In this document: in pieces, positions 1 through 11,081 of the stretch
Numbering within the stretch: the first letter of the stretch is position 1
How the letters are laid out: each line of letters opens with the position of its first letter
Origin: Anthoceros angustus
Taxonomy: Eukaryota > Streptophyta > Anthocerotopsida > Anthocerotales > Anthocerotaceae
Length of the DNA: 64,000 nt
NCBI GenBank assembly: GCA_010909165.1
Contig: VJWM01000196.1
Coordinates: 345,640 to 409,639, forward strand
Reading direction: 5' to 3'
Program-made: the position numbers and the translations under genes
Notes under the pieces: generated by a model
The model's input: the letters and a program-made list of their open reading frames with translations, nothing else
Databases searched by the model: none
What the model was told of the DNA's origin: nothing

Positions 1-1135
1 AATATTATCATAATGATGCACTGGTACACTAGTATTCTCTTAGGTAGCCTTGGGTGGAAGAACCCACATGAGGAAGTCAGGAGTATCCTACAAAGGAATA
101 ACATATTTTTTTAGTAGTCGTTTATTGCTACAAGAGTTTGGACCATTTCTCGATTTTGAGTGTCATCTTTGCGCAAGGGCCATGCTAATCCTCTTTGCAT
201 CGTTCCAATTTTATCAGATACCCCGAAGGACTTTTTTTTTCCAATAATCGGATATTCATGCAAAGAATACACGTTTGCACTATGGATTTAACCTAGAACT
301 TTTGATGTCATAGGCCAGGATCAATCTCCAGAACTTCTGATATAGTAGGCTAGGATCTTATCCATTGATCCATGGCAAGATCAGTAGTAAGAACAACATT
401 TTTTGTGTACCACAGGTATGTTGGGACATAACGCCCCACCTCACTATAACCTTCAAGGTCTCCCTAAGAGTATGCTTCATGGGTCTATCCTAGCTCTCTG
501 TATTCAATAAAGAATTCTCCACCTATATCTTTTGCTATGCCTCCCAAATCACCCCTATTTCAAAATTTGGTCAATAAATCGAATTCATTTATCAAGTGAT
601 CCCTACGACTAATAATTTCAGTACTTTTCAATATTATTTGATGATTGATTTGTATTAAAAAGAGGCTCCTCAAAACAGTGAGAGCTTCTCAAGCCAAGAG
701 GATGAGAGCGATGATGAGGAGAGAGTGGGCACCCTGGCTGATCTCTCTCTAACATTAGAGTCCAAGTTGTGTGCAACTTCTGTTTATGTGTCAGCTCACT
801 AACAATAGCCTATATGATCAGCCCAAACACATATCACGAACAAGCTTATAATCTTCAGCGAGTTTGAAGAGGAGGTCAAACTCACATATGATCCCATAAC
901 ACCAACCTCCCAAAGATCATGTTGGTTGTCAATTATGTTGTCATCACATCTTGGTTAAGGGCTTTCCAATCACTTTCTTTTCAATTTTGGTTGTAGGCTA
1001 GGAATAATAAAGTAGTAATTTGGAAAAAGGCGGAAAAAAACTCATTAGAAGAATGAATAGCAAATCTTATGGGTTGAATATAACCTCTATGGAAAAATTA
1101 TTATCTTTTTAAAATATTTAATTTAGATATATATC
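1..1135. other. AT-rich intergenic DNA
   Basis: No reading frame here resembles a known protein. The short open frames are AT-rich and not convincing. I see no clear repeat, RNA gene or promoter. Confidence 0.5.
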
Positions 1136-1373
1136 TTTTAGTACCTAATGTAAAAGGTTGCACACTCTCCTTTTTAGTACAGTACCTAATAATTTAAAAG
1201 GTTGCACGCTCTCCTGTTTAGTACCTAATAATTGAATATGTTGCACCATCTCCTTTTTAGTACCTAGTAATTAAATAGGTTGCACACTCTCCTTTTTAGT
1301 ACCCAATAATTTAATAGGTTGCACACCCTGTTTTTTAGTACCTAATAATTTAATAGGTTACATGCTCTCTAGC
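1136..1373. repeat. 39-bp tandem repeat, about six copies
   Basis: The unit contains the phrase TTTTTAGTACCTAATAATTT followed by a GGTTGCACACTCTCC-like half. The GTAC core recurs at 1182, 1221, 1260, 1299 and 1338, an exact 39-bp period. A further copy begins at 1141, offset by two extra bases. Copies differ by a few substitutions. The array touches the 3' end of the minus-strand lectin-like ORF, whose stop codon is at 1369-1371. Confidence 0.9.
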
Positions 1374-1884
1374 GAAAATAATGACAACAAAAATCTTCAT
1401 TTGTCCATATGGATCTATCTTCAGAAGCTGAGCTTCCATTCACATGCTGGTATATACGTAAACGTCCATCAAATGTTAGTCGCAAAAAGAAGCTTGTCAA
1501 CTGGTAAGTAGAAATTATTTTTGGATTGATGGACCAAATCTTTTTTGGTGATAGAGGATGTAAGGTATTTGTATATAATATGACACTACCAGTTGATTCC
1601 ATACGAAGAAAAGTACTAGTGCACAAGCTGGGTTCATATTTTTCACTAGTGCTTCCAACCCAGAGTATTTGTGAACTTGAAAGATCACCAACATCTTGCC
1701 TACTTACTACCATCTCACATTTATCATTAATATACATATAATAAAGACTCTCTATAAGAAAATCAGTATTCTCTAAACCAAAAGCTCTTAAAATTTCTCC
1801 TTGTGCTAATGTATTTTTTCCAAGGACCATAAAAATTCTAGTGCTAAATATCAATAAGGTGCATATGCAAGATAGAATAGCCAT
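1369..1884 (-). CDS. small bulb-type (B-lectin-like) secreted protein
   Basis: An ATG-initiated frame of 171 residues. Residues 1-25 are hydrophobic and look like a signal peptide. The rest has the threefold pattern of a bulb-type mannose-binding lectin: a NTLAQGE-like opening, then strands ending in Tyr such as FLRMESTGSVILY and FLRLTFDGRLRIY, and a KIWSIN segment matching the conserved Trp region. The canonical Q-x-D-x-N-x-V-x-Y sugar site is poorly kept, so carbohydrate binding is doubtful. In plants this domain occurs in free lectins and in G-type lectin receptor kinases; no kinase domain follows here. It could be a small lectin gene or the isolated first exon of a receptor kinase. Base use is AT-rich, unlike the GC-rich genes further right. 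Confidence 0.5.
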   Translation of the reverse strand: MAILSCICTLLIFSTRIFMVLGKNTLAQGEILRAFGLENTDFLIESLYYMYINDKCEMVVSRQDVGDLSSSQILWVGSTSEKYEPSLCTSTFLRMESTGSVILYTNTLHPLSPKKIWSINPKIISTYQLTSFFLRLTFDGRLRIYQHVNGSSASEDRSIWTNEDFCCHYFR

Positions 1885-3000
1885 GGAATTATGTGGAGAA
1901 TTTTGATTCTAAATATTTAAGAAAAACCTATCAATATCCATTAGTTTAATTATATTTGGTAAACAAAGATTCCTTTTTGCAAGATGCTTGACTTGAATTA
2001 CAATAAATTCCATGTAAATGATATTCCATCCATTTGTCAAGCACTATTGCCCCTTTGAGCTCACACTAGAAAGTTCAGCTAGGTCGAGAGACAAAAAAAC
2101 CAAACCAAACGAAGCTCATTCTTTTTGGATATTAAGGATACATTGTATTATGTATTAATTATTTTTAGAATAAAAAGGATGATCGACTTATCAATTAACA
2201 TTATGTACATTTTGAATGCTTATAGGAGAAAATGAAACTTTTATTTAGAATGGAAAAATATTTTACCCGACCAAATGGATATCATTATTATTATTATTTA
2301 TAAGTGGAGGGACTCTCGCGCTTCCAAACTCACCCGGTCATCTTGTCCTCTTTCAATCCTTGTGTCATGCCAGATTAGGACTCGTGAATCTACAGAGAAT
2401 GAAAAATAGGTTAGCCACAAATGCTGCTAGACAGGGTTACAAGAGCTTGGGAGTATGAAACATGAGTGGTATGTTATCATTGCACCAAAAGAACTTCAAG
2501 TCAAGGACCCTCGAGGTGACTCATTGCTGGGATGGAGATCCCGTTCATGCTTGGTGTCTCAATTCAATTTCAATGGATCGATACTGTGATGAGGATCCTA
2601 CTCTATTTACTTATCTTGTAAAAACGGTTAAAGGTCCCTAGCATGCGATCTAGCCTTGAAGGCTAGATGGCTAGACCATCTTTTTTAGTCAATTGAGATC
2701 TATGTCTGCGAGATTTTCTTTCAGTATTCAATTGAGGACTTTGGCATAGGTACGTATGCCTGCTCTCTCAGCAAATGCCATTGGGCTCTATTTCCTAAGG
2801 GACCAAGAGCGGGCCATTTAAAAGATCAATTCTTGGATATCTCTATTTCATGCTAGTTATGGATGACTTTACCAAATTTACTAGTAAATAAATCACTAAA
2901 ACATAAGTGACAAGCATTGTCTAGTTTTGAAGAATGCAAGACATATATAGAGATCAAAGAGAACTCATGGAGGATGAGAATATAGTTTCAATAAGTTTCA
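1885..3000. other. AT-rich intergenic DNA
   Basis: I recognise no gene. A short ATT trinucleotide run lies near 2282-2300. The DNA from about 2300 to 2960 has mixed composition with frequent stops in all frames. Confidence 0.5.
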
Positions 3001-3006
3001 TGTACT

Positions 3007-3671
3007 TTGCAAAACATCCTGCCGGCTCGGATAGACGAGTCTTATAAGTCCACAGCTTTTAACCGACTAGCGATACCGCTGGCGAAAGAAGCATGTCGTG
3101 AAAGGGAATCACAGGGAGAGTGCAAAGCAAAACAAATGGATAGACTAAGCTACACTCTTAACGGTATGAGCTGTAGGCCAAAGACAAGAAAGGAAGTGGA
3201 GGAGGCTTGACTGCATGTGAAGGCATAGATCACTTGAAGAAAGGGATGTTGAAGTTACTGACTATGTGAATGTCGTTGAGGAGGAGTGGTGGGATGATTT
3301 CTGGAAGGATCAAGAGGAGATCGCAACTATTGTCGACCATAACATCGGGCTTGTTCTGAAAAACCCGTGGACGTGGTACAATAGGGCAGCAGCAGAAGCA
3401 AATGTGCCTCCCTTGCAGGTTCCGGAGGCACACATTACCACAGCGGGACATATACATGGGAGCATATTAGAGCGTTGAACGACGTGAAGAGGAAGTGGAG
3501 AGGATGAATGGTGACATGATGGAGATTAAAAAAGGTATGTTCATAGTAATTCCTTGTGAGGGCGACACTCACAACAGGGCATTATGGGTTGCCAAGGTTG
3601 TGGATATCCACCCCTCTTATCCTGCGTTATGCGAGGTGGTCATACAATGGAACCCCTTTTCTGGAAGTGCA
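3007..3671 (+). pseudogene. unrecognised coding-like remnant, broken into several frames
   Basis: Three short frames follow one another in different phases: about 3007-3210, 3266-3478 and 3484-3671. The middle one contains EEEWWDDFWKDQEE and the last one GMFIVIPCEGDTHNRALWV followed by AKVVDI. The amino-acid texture is protein-like. The last block resembles the 'value/cargo' style segments of some transposon-encoded proteins, but I cannot assign a family. Because a Ty3/gypsy gag-pol begins about 350 bp downstream on the same strand, this may be older transposon debris. Confidence 0.25.
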
Positions 3672-4000
3672 TAGATTCAAGTTTGTGGGTGGGCAAGGAC
3701 GTCACGACATACATAAATAAGCCACAATTAGTACAGCCCACGTCTTCATAAGTTCTTGCTTATCTGCACTTTGTTATGGCATGGGTCTCCATTCCCTTGA
3801 AATCATGTATTGTATCGGTGTGCAAACCATTCTTTCCCAACCGTGATCCATGGATCCTGATTTTTACATGTATTACACCCTAATTTTGGGATATTTTCTG
3901 CTGTCTATATAGATTAAAACCGATTTGATACCCACTACAAACCCCGTTTCGCCTATATTACCCTACGAAGCCGCTTGATGTATATTCAGCTGCTTCAAAT

Positions 4001-6235
4001 ATTATGATGTTAGAGGCCAAAGCCCGAGCTCGTCACCCGAACCTGCATGAACCAGACAAAGACCCATTCAAGACATAAAGGGGACCCGGCACAACCGGTA
4101 TCAATGCTCAGCTAGTGAAAGAGTTGACCGAATTGCGTGCGTCTGTGCAGCGCTTGAAGATGGATGCTGAGAAATCCGAGTCCTCAGAGCAACCCAGGAA
4201 GCCCAGAGAGCCTTGCAAGAAGTGCAGAGCGCATAAGCACACCATTGGCTATTGCATCAAGGGCCCCTGTAGCCACTGCGGCGGCAACGGCCACTTAGAG
4301 TGGCGCTGTGCCAAGGTACCACCTCGCGAACCACGGCTTTGGGATATGAGGAGGAGCCTTAGGTCTCACACCCAACAAATGCAACCGTGGGAAGGACCTC
4401 TTACCACAATTCCGGAAGAGAAGCCCCGAGATTCCCATTCCTCTGACGAAGTTGACGGCAGGAAGTCAAAGAATAAAAAACGAGAGGATATCGTGACACC
4501 CCCAGATGTGATTACGCAAGATGCAGCCAGAGTGCCTCGGAAAGGAAAGGCCAGAAAACGCAATCCAGAGGCCATGCGTGTCATAGCCGACTCAACAAAC
4601 CATCCAGTTGGCTGGCTCAGGAAGAATGAATCTCCTGCTGTTATGGCATGGGTGAACGGCTACGAAGTGAAGAACGTTATGGTGGATGGGGGCTCATCAA
4701 CAAACCTCATTAATGTGACCTATCTGGGGTCATTGGGCTTGGCATCTGCAAAGAAACTGGCATGCTCCAAGATCTTTCTCGATGCTTCTAACTCCCAGCT
4801 GCTACTGATTGGGGTCCTCGAAAACGTTAAGGTGGTGGCACATGGTATCAAGGTACGAATGGGTTTCACCGTTGTCGAGTTACCAGAAACTGCTTATGGC
4901 TTCATCTTTGGCCAGACACGGCTGGAGCTCATCCATGGCAGTCATCACTGGGACACCGGCATCTTGGAAATTGGCCCTACTAACCACAGAGTCCAGATCA
5001 AGGCATTGGATCCAGAGCCGGAGGAGGACATCACAGACAAGAGTGATGAAGAAGAAAATTTTGGAGAAGAACACTCGAGTACGAAGCCATCTTCCGAGAC
5101 TGAAGTCTATGAGATCAGCGAGTTGGAATGGGAAGTTGATCCCAGTAATGATTCACTTAGCAGCGATGTTGAAGCCATGCATGCTTTCTCTGTCCGTCTT
5201 GCCCATGACCAGCTGAAACCAAGTTTCAGAGTGAAACATCCTGCGATCCAAACCTTGGTCTTCCCTGGCGAAGGAGGTGAGGAGAAAGCCAAATTTGGGG
5301 CTCAAGTACAAGGTGAGGAGCTTAAGACATACAAAGGGTTGTTCTCAAAGTACCAGCATCTGTTCTTCATTGGACACGATGAAATGCCAGCCACCAACTT
5401 AAGGAAGTTTAGCATCGATGTACCTCCTAACACCATACTGAAAGTACAGAAGTTGAGGAGGTTGTCACCTCATCATATGGCTGAGGTGAAGGCCGAAGTG
5501 CAGAGGCTTCTTAATGCAGGGTGTATTGTGCCAGTACACAGAGTGGGTGTCCCCAATCGTGATCAGCATGAAGAAGAACGGGAAGATTCGAATGTGTGTC
5601 GATTTCAGAGCGTTGAATCGGGCTACTCGGAAGGACAAGTTTCCACGCCCTGTCACTGACAAAATCCTCGACCAGGTTGCCGGGAACGAGTGTTACTCAT
5701 TCTGTGATGGGTACTCAGGCTTTCACCAGGTAGCAATGGATGATCGGGAATCAGCCAAAAACCGCTTTCGTCACACCATGGGGTGTATTTATGTACCGGG
5801 TAATGCCGTTTGGCTTATGCAGTGCCCCAGCATGCTTTCAGGGTGTGATGTAGGAGGCATTAGGAAGCCCCATCGGCAGGATCTTGCGTCTCTTCCTCGA
5901 TGACTTTGCAGTATGGGGTCACGAAAAGAGCACCCCGCACATCTGGAGGGAGTGTTCACCAGGCTTTTCATAGCCAACATCGGCCTGAACCCGGTGAAAT
6001 CCGTGTTTGTGGTCTCAGAGGGCGAGTTGCTCGGGATTATGGTAAACAAGTGGGGCATTCATGCAGAGCCAGGGAAGGTCCACAAGTTTGTTCACAGGCC
6101 GATGCCTATAACTTGCAAGGAGTTTCGTTCTTTTGTGCAAGCTGCAAGTTATTACCGTAGGTTGATTCCCAACTTCACTGATGCCGCGGAATGGGGATTT
6201 CTAGAAGAAACTTATACGAGGATGGCGCTACCTTC
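4001..6235 (+). mobile_element. Ty3/gypsy retrotransposon fragment: gag zinc knuckle, protease, reverse transcriptase (degenerate)
   Basis: A 514-residue frame (4115-5659) carries, in order: a Cys/His-rich double knuckle (CKKC...H...C, then CSHCGGNGHLEWRC); an aspartic-protease segment with MVDGGSSTNLIN, where the usual DSGA/DTGA core is DGGS; and the entry to the reverse transcriptase (RLLNAGCIVPV). The frame then breaks. RT continues in another phase with RMCVDFRALN and [12 protein letters not shown] near 5590-5750. A further phase holds FLDDFAVWG near 5890 and SYYRRLIPNF near 6150. At least two frameshifts are therefore present and the element cannot encode a full polyprotein. RNase H and integrase are missing here, but matching plus-strand pieces occur at 11.08-12.47 kb and 18.98-19.74 kb. 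No LTR was identified. Confidence 0.9.
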
Positions 6236-7120
6236 TGCAAAGCTGGGCCCATGGCAAGATAGCTTAAGAATAGCTAAGAATAGGACTCTGAGAAGCCGCC
6301 AGCAAATATTAATGAGTCCTAGGGAGATGAGCTGCTTGAGGACTATAAGAGATTCCTCAACCTCTATAACAACAGGCCTTCCAATACAGCAGGGTATGGC
6401 CCTTAGCATCCAAACTCCATTCTCTTGCACGGTTTCTTTATGCTAACGGGCAGAGCTGAGGAACGAGAAGGAGGCCCCTTTCCCCCTTCTCGATCCTCAT
6501 TACTGTTGTACCTCACCGGAGGGTGTGGCTGGAAGAAAATCGTTTTCTAACATTCTGTTGCTATGAGACTTTTGTGTTGTGCACTTGCCGTTACTGCTGA
6601 CTTGTGGTTGAGCATCTGCACAGCCTTTTTTTTTTTTTCATTGTTCGTTGAATACTGTTGTAAGACAATTATCTTCGGAAGACTGCAGCCAACCCAAACC
6701 GTCATTCCCCACGTTCAACAAGCAGCTTGAAGCCTGTCAAACTGACGGACACCGAGTCCCCGTTAACTCTATTCCGTATGTGTGTGCGCACCAGCTAACA
6801 TCAGTGTGCGCACCAGCTAACATCAGTGTGTGCACCAGCTAACATCAGTGTGTGCACCAGCTAACATCGTGGCCTGCAGAGCACCCCACCTACCTCTACT
6901 GCTACCCACGTTCTAACAGATACCCACTAACTTTCCTGGTAGACTAAGCTAGCCAGATGTAAGTGAGATTACACCCTCTAATTGGAGAGAAAAGATCAGA
7001 GGCCGAAAAATACAATAAAAGAAAAAGAAAAGCACTTTAAAGACCAATGCAATCTGGCACATACGTTGCACTAAACATAAACAGTCCCACACATTCATTC
7101 CACCCAACGAGTGCCAACTA
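6236..7120. other. intergenic DNA downstream of the GET3D-like gene
   Basis: Holds a 13-bp T run near 6627, the 22-bp tandem repeat described separately, and AT-rich sequence that probably includes the 3' untranslated region of the minus-strand gene ending at 7128. Nothing else is recognisable. Confidence 0.5.
6780..6868. repeat. 22-bp tandem repeat, four copies
   Basis: The unit GTGTGCGCACCAGCTAACATCA is repeated head to tail, with CG/TG variation at one position. It is a short minisatellite with no evident function. Confidence 0.9.
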
Positions 7121-7127
7121 CTAACTA

Positions 7128-9082
7128 CTAACGGCTTTTGATGGTAACAACAAGGGTTTTGTCAAGGAACTTGGCCCCGGCGACCTTGCCGCGAATATCA
7201 GGGGGAAGTAAAATGATGCGCCGCTGATCCCCTGCTTCCACCAGCAGTTCTGATCCTCCCCGCCACTGCACGGCCAGAAGGCAACATGTAAGAGCCTGTT
7301 TGAGTACAGAAAGCATGAGCATTCGCTTGGCACGAAGGGGAAGACCTGAGACAGCTTCACTTCGGACTTGTGAAAACCAGGCAGGAACAACGTCACTGTA
7401 CGGGAAGATTTGTCAAACACCACAGGCTGAGGAGCCCGGTTAGACTGGGCCCCTCCATCCAGCAAACTTCTTGCTTCCTTGTTGATGCCGCCCACAGCTT
7501 TTTCCCATTCAGGAAAAGCTGTGGAGATGTTTGGGAGCTCCGAGACACCCAGAGGTGCAAACTTCTCTTTGGCATCACTTGACAAAGCCAATGAGGAGTG
7601 CAATACGCCTGCTACATAAATCCCAGCTTGCATTGCACATCCCCAGTAGCGGAGAGCAGCTTCAACTGTGAGGGGATTTCGGGGGTCGATCACGAGAAAG
7701 CAAGTGAACTTGTTTGGATCCGAGTAAGCTTCCACTACTTTCTGCATTCATTGTTGACAAACACATGAGTAGCCGACGGAAATGTGAGTAGGTAATAGGC
7801 AGGATTCAGGATGCACGAAGGGAAACCCACCCCTAGAAGACGATCTGCTGCATTCCAGATTTCTGCAGTCGATCTGCTGCCTGCTGTGTCCGGAAAGAAG
7901 GCTGACTCTACCAGCCGTAGCACGGAAGGCAACGCAACTCTGCCTGCATCTGTTTTCTCAGCGACACTGCGAGCCAGCCTCAAGTAGTATCTGCAAATGT
8001 CATGAATAAGATCAGAGTCACAGAAAACCTAATGCCCAAGTCTGGCAGTCGGCAGACCTGTGCATGATGACATCGGTAAGCTCTACAAAACGCTCACCTG
8101 GCCTTGTCTGCCACACCAAACATACGGAAGATGTCCTCACTGCTAGCTCCATCGTAGACAATAATATCGTAACTGTGAGCTTCTGACTTGCCAGCTACTT
8201 TGAACAGCCCACCGGCAAATTCTGTGAGCCGTTCCAGAGCACCGAGAGCCAAATAAGGATCCATGCCTGGAATCACACTCAGCTCTTCACCAACCACCTA
8301 CAGTGCACATTCCGGTCAGATCGCACCACACGCACGCTTACAACACAACGAGCAAGAATACTACACAAACCTCATCAATAGCCCCTTGGCTGAAGTTGAG
8401 CTGGGCATCTGCTTTCTTGACTTGTGCCAGAGGCTCCAGAAGCATCTACTGACACACCACATCCCAACATATCAACCCCCATACCCTCCTGCCCAACCAA
8501 AGACACACACTCCCAAACCACACCAAGTTCAAAACCAAACCTTGGTCGCCTCCAGCCGCAGAGCCGTGAGAGACCCACCACAGAGCTGCGTGGGGGCACT
8601 CCCTAACTTGTGCCCCAGCAGCAGGTCAGCAGTGGGATCCTGCGATTGCACGACCAAGCAAGTCCGCAACCCCGTGCTGGCGTAATGCTGCACTGCACAG
8701 TCACCATCAATTCCCACAAACCATCACCTCCGCTGCAGTCGCTAAACCTGTCCACACAAAAATGCATCGCCACTACATCACTGAACCCATCCCAAAACCA
8801 TCCACTCTCCAGCCAATCCTTGAGAACCTCGCCTCCAGAACTTACATGAGCAGCCAGCAAGGCCGCGAGCGTCTTCCCCGCACCCCCCTTCCCCACAAAC
8901 GTAACAAGCTTGGTAGCCCTGGCCCCATTCCCGCCCTCCCCGCAGCGCACCACAAATGTACGGCCTCCCACTCCCCTGCCCTCTCACGCCCCGGCCGCCC
9001 GAGACACAGCGCTGCCGCTGCCGTTGCAGCTGCAGGCCATCCTCCAGGAGGCCAGGCAGGAGAAGGAGGAGGGGGACGCCAT
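7128..9082 (-). CDS. GET3D: GET3D-like plastid ArsA/GET3-family ATPase (7 exons, in-frame TGA at codon 33)
   Basis: Seven exons join in phase with GT-AG introns: 9082-8846, 8687-8541, 8445-8371, 8297-8098, 7990-7831, 7741-7346 and 7265-7128, about 450 codons. Exon 1 encodes a Ser/Ala/Arg-rich start typical of a chloroplast transit peptide and the P-loop [19 protein letters not shown]. Exon 2 has the switch-like [11 protein letters not shown]. Exon 4 has [13 protein letters not shown] and [12 protein letters not shown]. Exon 6 has [12 protein letters not shown]. The C-terminus ([15 protein letters not shown] and [11 protein letters not shown]) matches the alpha-crystallin-like tail that separates GET3D from the tail-anchor-inserting GET3A-C. 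GET3D is a plastid/cyanobacterial P-loop ATPase whose client is not firmly known. A TGA at 8984-8986 interrupts the frame between the transit peptide and the mature protein; everything downstream is open. It lies inside a region of Ty3 fragments, on the opposite strand. Confidence 0.85.
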
Positions 9083-9139
9083 TGCTGTTGCCCGCTTCAC
9101 GGCTCCGGGATTAGCAGCCGGGCGACAGCAAGCCTCTAG

Positions 9140-9979
9140 AGGATAGGCGATTGAAATAAGGAAAAGGAAAATGGAGGAACAATTGTATACAACAAAGAGG
9201 TATAGGTAGTGTTAACTACTCCTTCTCTTTTTCTTACATACCACTGATCACTAAAAGTCCTCTTTAGACAGCTCTTCATTAGTGACTCTAGCATTAATAG
9301 TTATCTAGTTAAGGTGAGCTTACGAGATATATAAGGGCTAGAGCAAGGACAAGAAGAATTTTATTTAAGTCCACTAAGGACGGATTTCCGTCATAAGACG
9401 GTACTTAACAACTTGTACTATGGTGTGCCTAAGCTACTTGCACCAAGGGCATCCTCTCCTTTTAGGCACACCATCTAAGTACCGATCTAAGCGCAAGATG
9501 CTTAATAATGACGTTCTTATAAATGTGTGTGTCCATTTGGACAATCATCATCATTCACTTCATGATGCGCTGCAAGCCTTATGTTGAAAGAGTTGTGGAG
9601 AGCATAGCTAGTGAGCTTGTCGTTGCATGAAGGGTAGTAGCCAATTGGGCGTAGATAGCCAGACTCAAGTATTTATTCTATGAATAAAGAGTAGCACCTC
9701 AAAGAGGTGGCGTGCGAGTCGTCAATTGACGCCGAGCTACTTGGAGCCTAGTGCGGTGTCGTGAGTTTGAGAGCTCTAAGAGTTGTGCATGAAGTGAATT
9801 GGCGAGGTCCTAGACTGCTAGAAAGCCAGCATTTGTCACTTCTTTACTGACTGTTTAGTGTAGATGAGTAGCCCGACAAGAAGTCACCACCTAAAGATAC
9901 GGCAGGGCTATCTAGAGATAAATCAGAGGATTGGAAGAAGCAGAAGGTGGAAGCCCTTTATCAAGTTCTCCCATAAGTC
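9140..9979. other. intergenic DNA upstream of the GET3D-like gene
   Basis: Mixed-composition DNA. Its first few hundred bases would hold the GET3D promoter and 5' untranslated region, but I see no decisive element. The right part probably belongs to the neighbouring degenerate copia element. Confidence 0.4.
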
Positions 9980-11060
9980 TTAAAAGATTTGAGGAATTCT
10001 AAGATCATTACCCCCAAGTTGTCTCATGTAGATTTCTTCTTGAAGACGTCCATACAAATAAGATGTCTTCACATCCATCATATGAAGATGAAAATCATGT
10101 TGAGCGGTTAAGGCAAAGACCATTCTAAGGGAGGCAAACTTAGCTACTAGAGCACATGTGGCATAGGGTAAATAATCTAAACCTGGAATTTGAGTAAACC
10201 CTTTGGCCACCAGGCGCGCTTTGTAGCGCTCAATAGAACCATGCCCCTTTCGTTTGATCCTGACTACCCACTTACTTGTCACATTCTTCCTACCCTTATG
10301 AGGTCTGATTAATTCCCATTTTGAATTTTTAACTAAGAAATTGTACTCAAAATCTTCAACTACTTTCCACAGGTCCTTTTCGGGTGAGGTGAAAATTTGT
10401 TTCAGAGTAAGGGGCTCTTCAAGCTTAACTATGGCTTTATATACAACTTGAAGATAAGGTGACTCAGAGGGAATGTGATCATCTAAAGCAGCACGGTATC
10501 CTAATGGAGGTTGTCTCTATCTTGCAGGCCTGAAATAGTAGATCATGTTCGCAGGTTGTACCTTGAAGCAGGTTGTGCATCTTCTACAGCTTCCACATCT
10601 GGGGTTGATTCCTGAGTAGGTGAATCAGGTTCTTCATCATATTGAGGAAGATCAGGTTCACCGGAAAACAACTCATCGGGGTCATCCGGTATGTCCTCAA
10701 GATGTTGAGGTTCTTATGTGTCCGACGCAGCTTTGTCTGACACAGAAGAATGGGTGCTAACTCCTCCTCCTCCTGCAGAATAGGTTCAACCAAAGGAGCA
10801 CATGAAGCAAGGACGGGGAAGCAGGGACGGGGACAGCAAATTTATGTGATGTAAACTTTCCACCGTTGTCGGAATGTAAGGTCTTGAGTTTTTTACCTGT
10901 TAATCTCTGTGCCCAAGCCATGTAATCCTTGAAAAAATGATAAGCATTACTCTTGTGTTAGAGGATATAAGTGAGAACGAAGCGAGAGAAGTCGTTTGTG
11001 AAGGTCAAAAAGTATCTACTACCACTGTACGGATATGCATGGTAGGACATCACCCCTAGC
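9980..11060 (-). mobile_element. Ty1/copia retrotransposon fragment: integrase core and reverse transcriptase
   Basis: Read on the minus strand, about 11050-10840 translates to an integrase core with YFLTFTNDFSRF and KTLHSDNGGKF (the catalytic Asp region). About 10400-9980 encodes the start of reverse transcriptase with KARLVAKGFTQIPGLDY and MDVKTSYLYG...EEIYMRQ. Integrase before RT is the Ty1/copia order. The connecting stretch is broken by stops and frameshifts, and the RT is truncated before its YVDD motif. Protease, RNase H and both LTRs were not found. It is a decayed fragment opposite in orientation to the surrounding Ty3 pieces. Confidence 0.85.
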
Positions 11061-11081
11061 CTTCAAGAGCAATATGAGCAG

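Noticed and set aside
1136-1373. CRISPR array
   Set aside because: The 39-bp units are contiguous without unique spacers, and the genome is a plant nuclear one.
7121-9146. Prokaryote-type arsenic-pump ATPase acquired by transfer
   Set aside because: Seven phased spliceosomal exons, a transit-peptide-like start and the GET3D-type C-terminus fit a plant gene.
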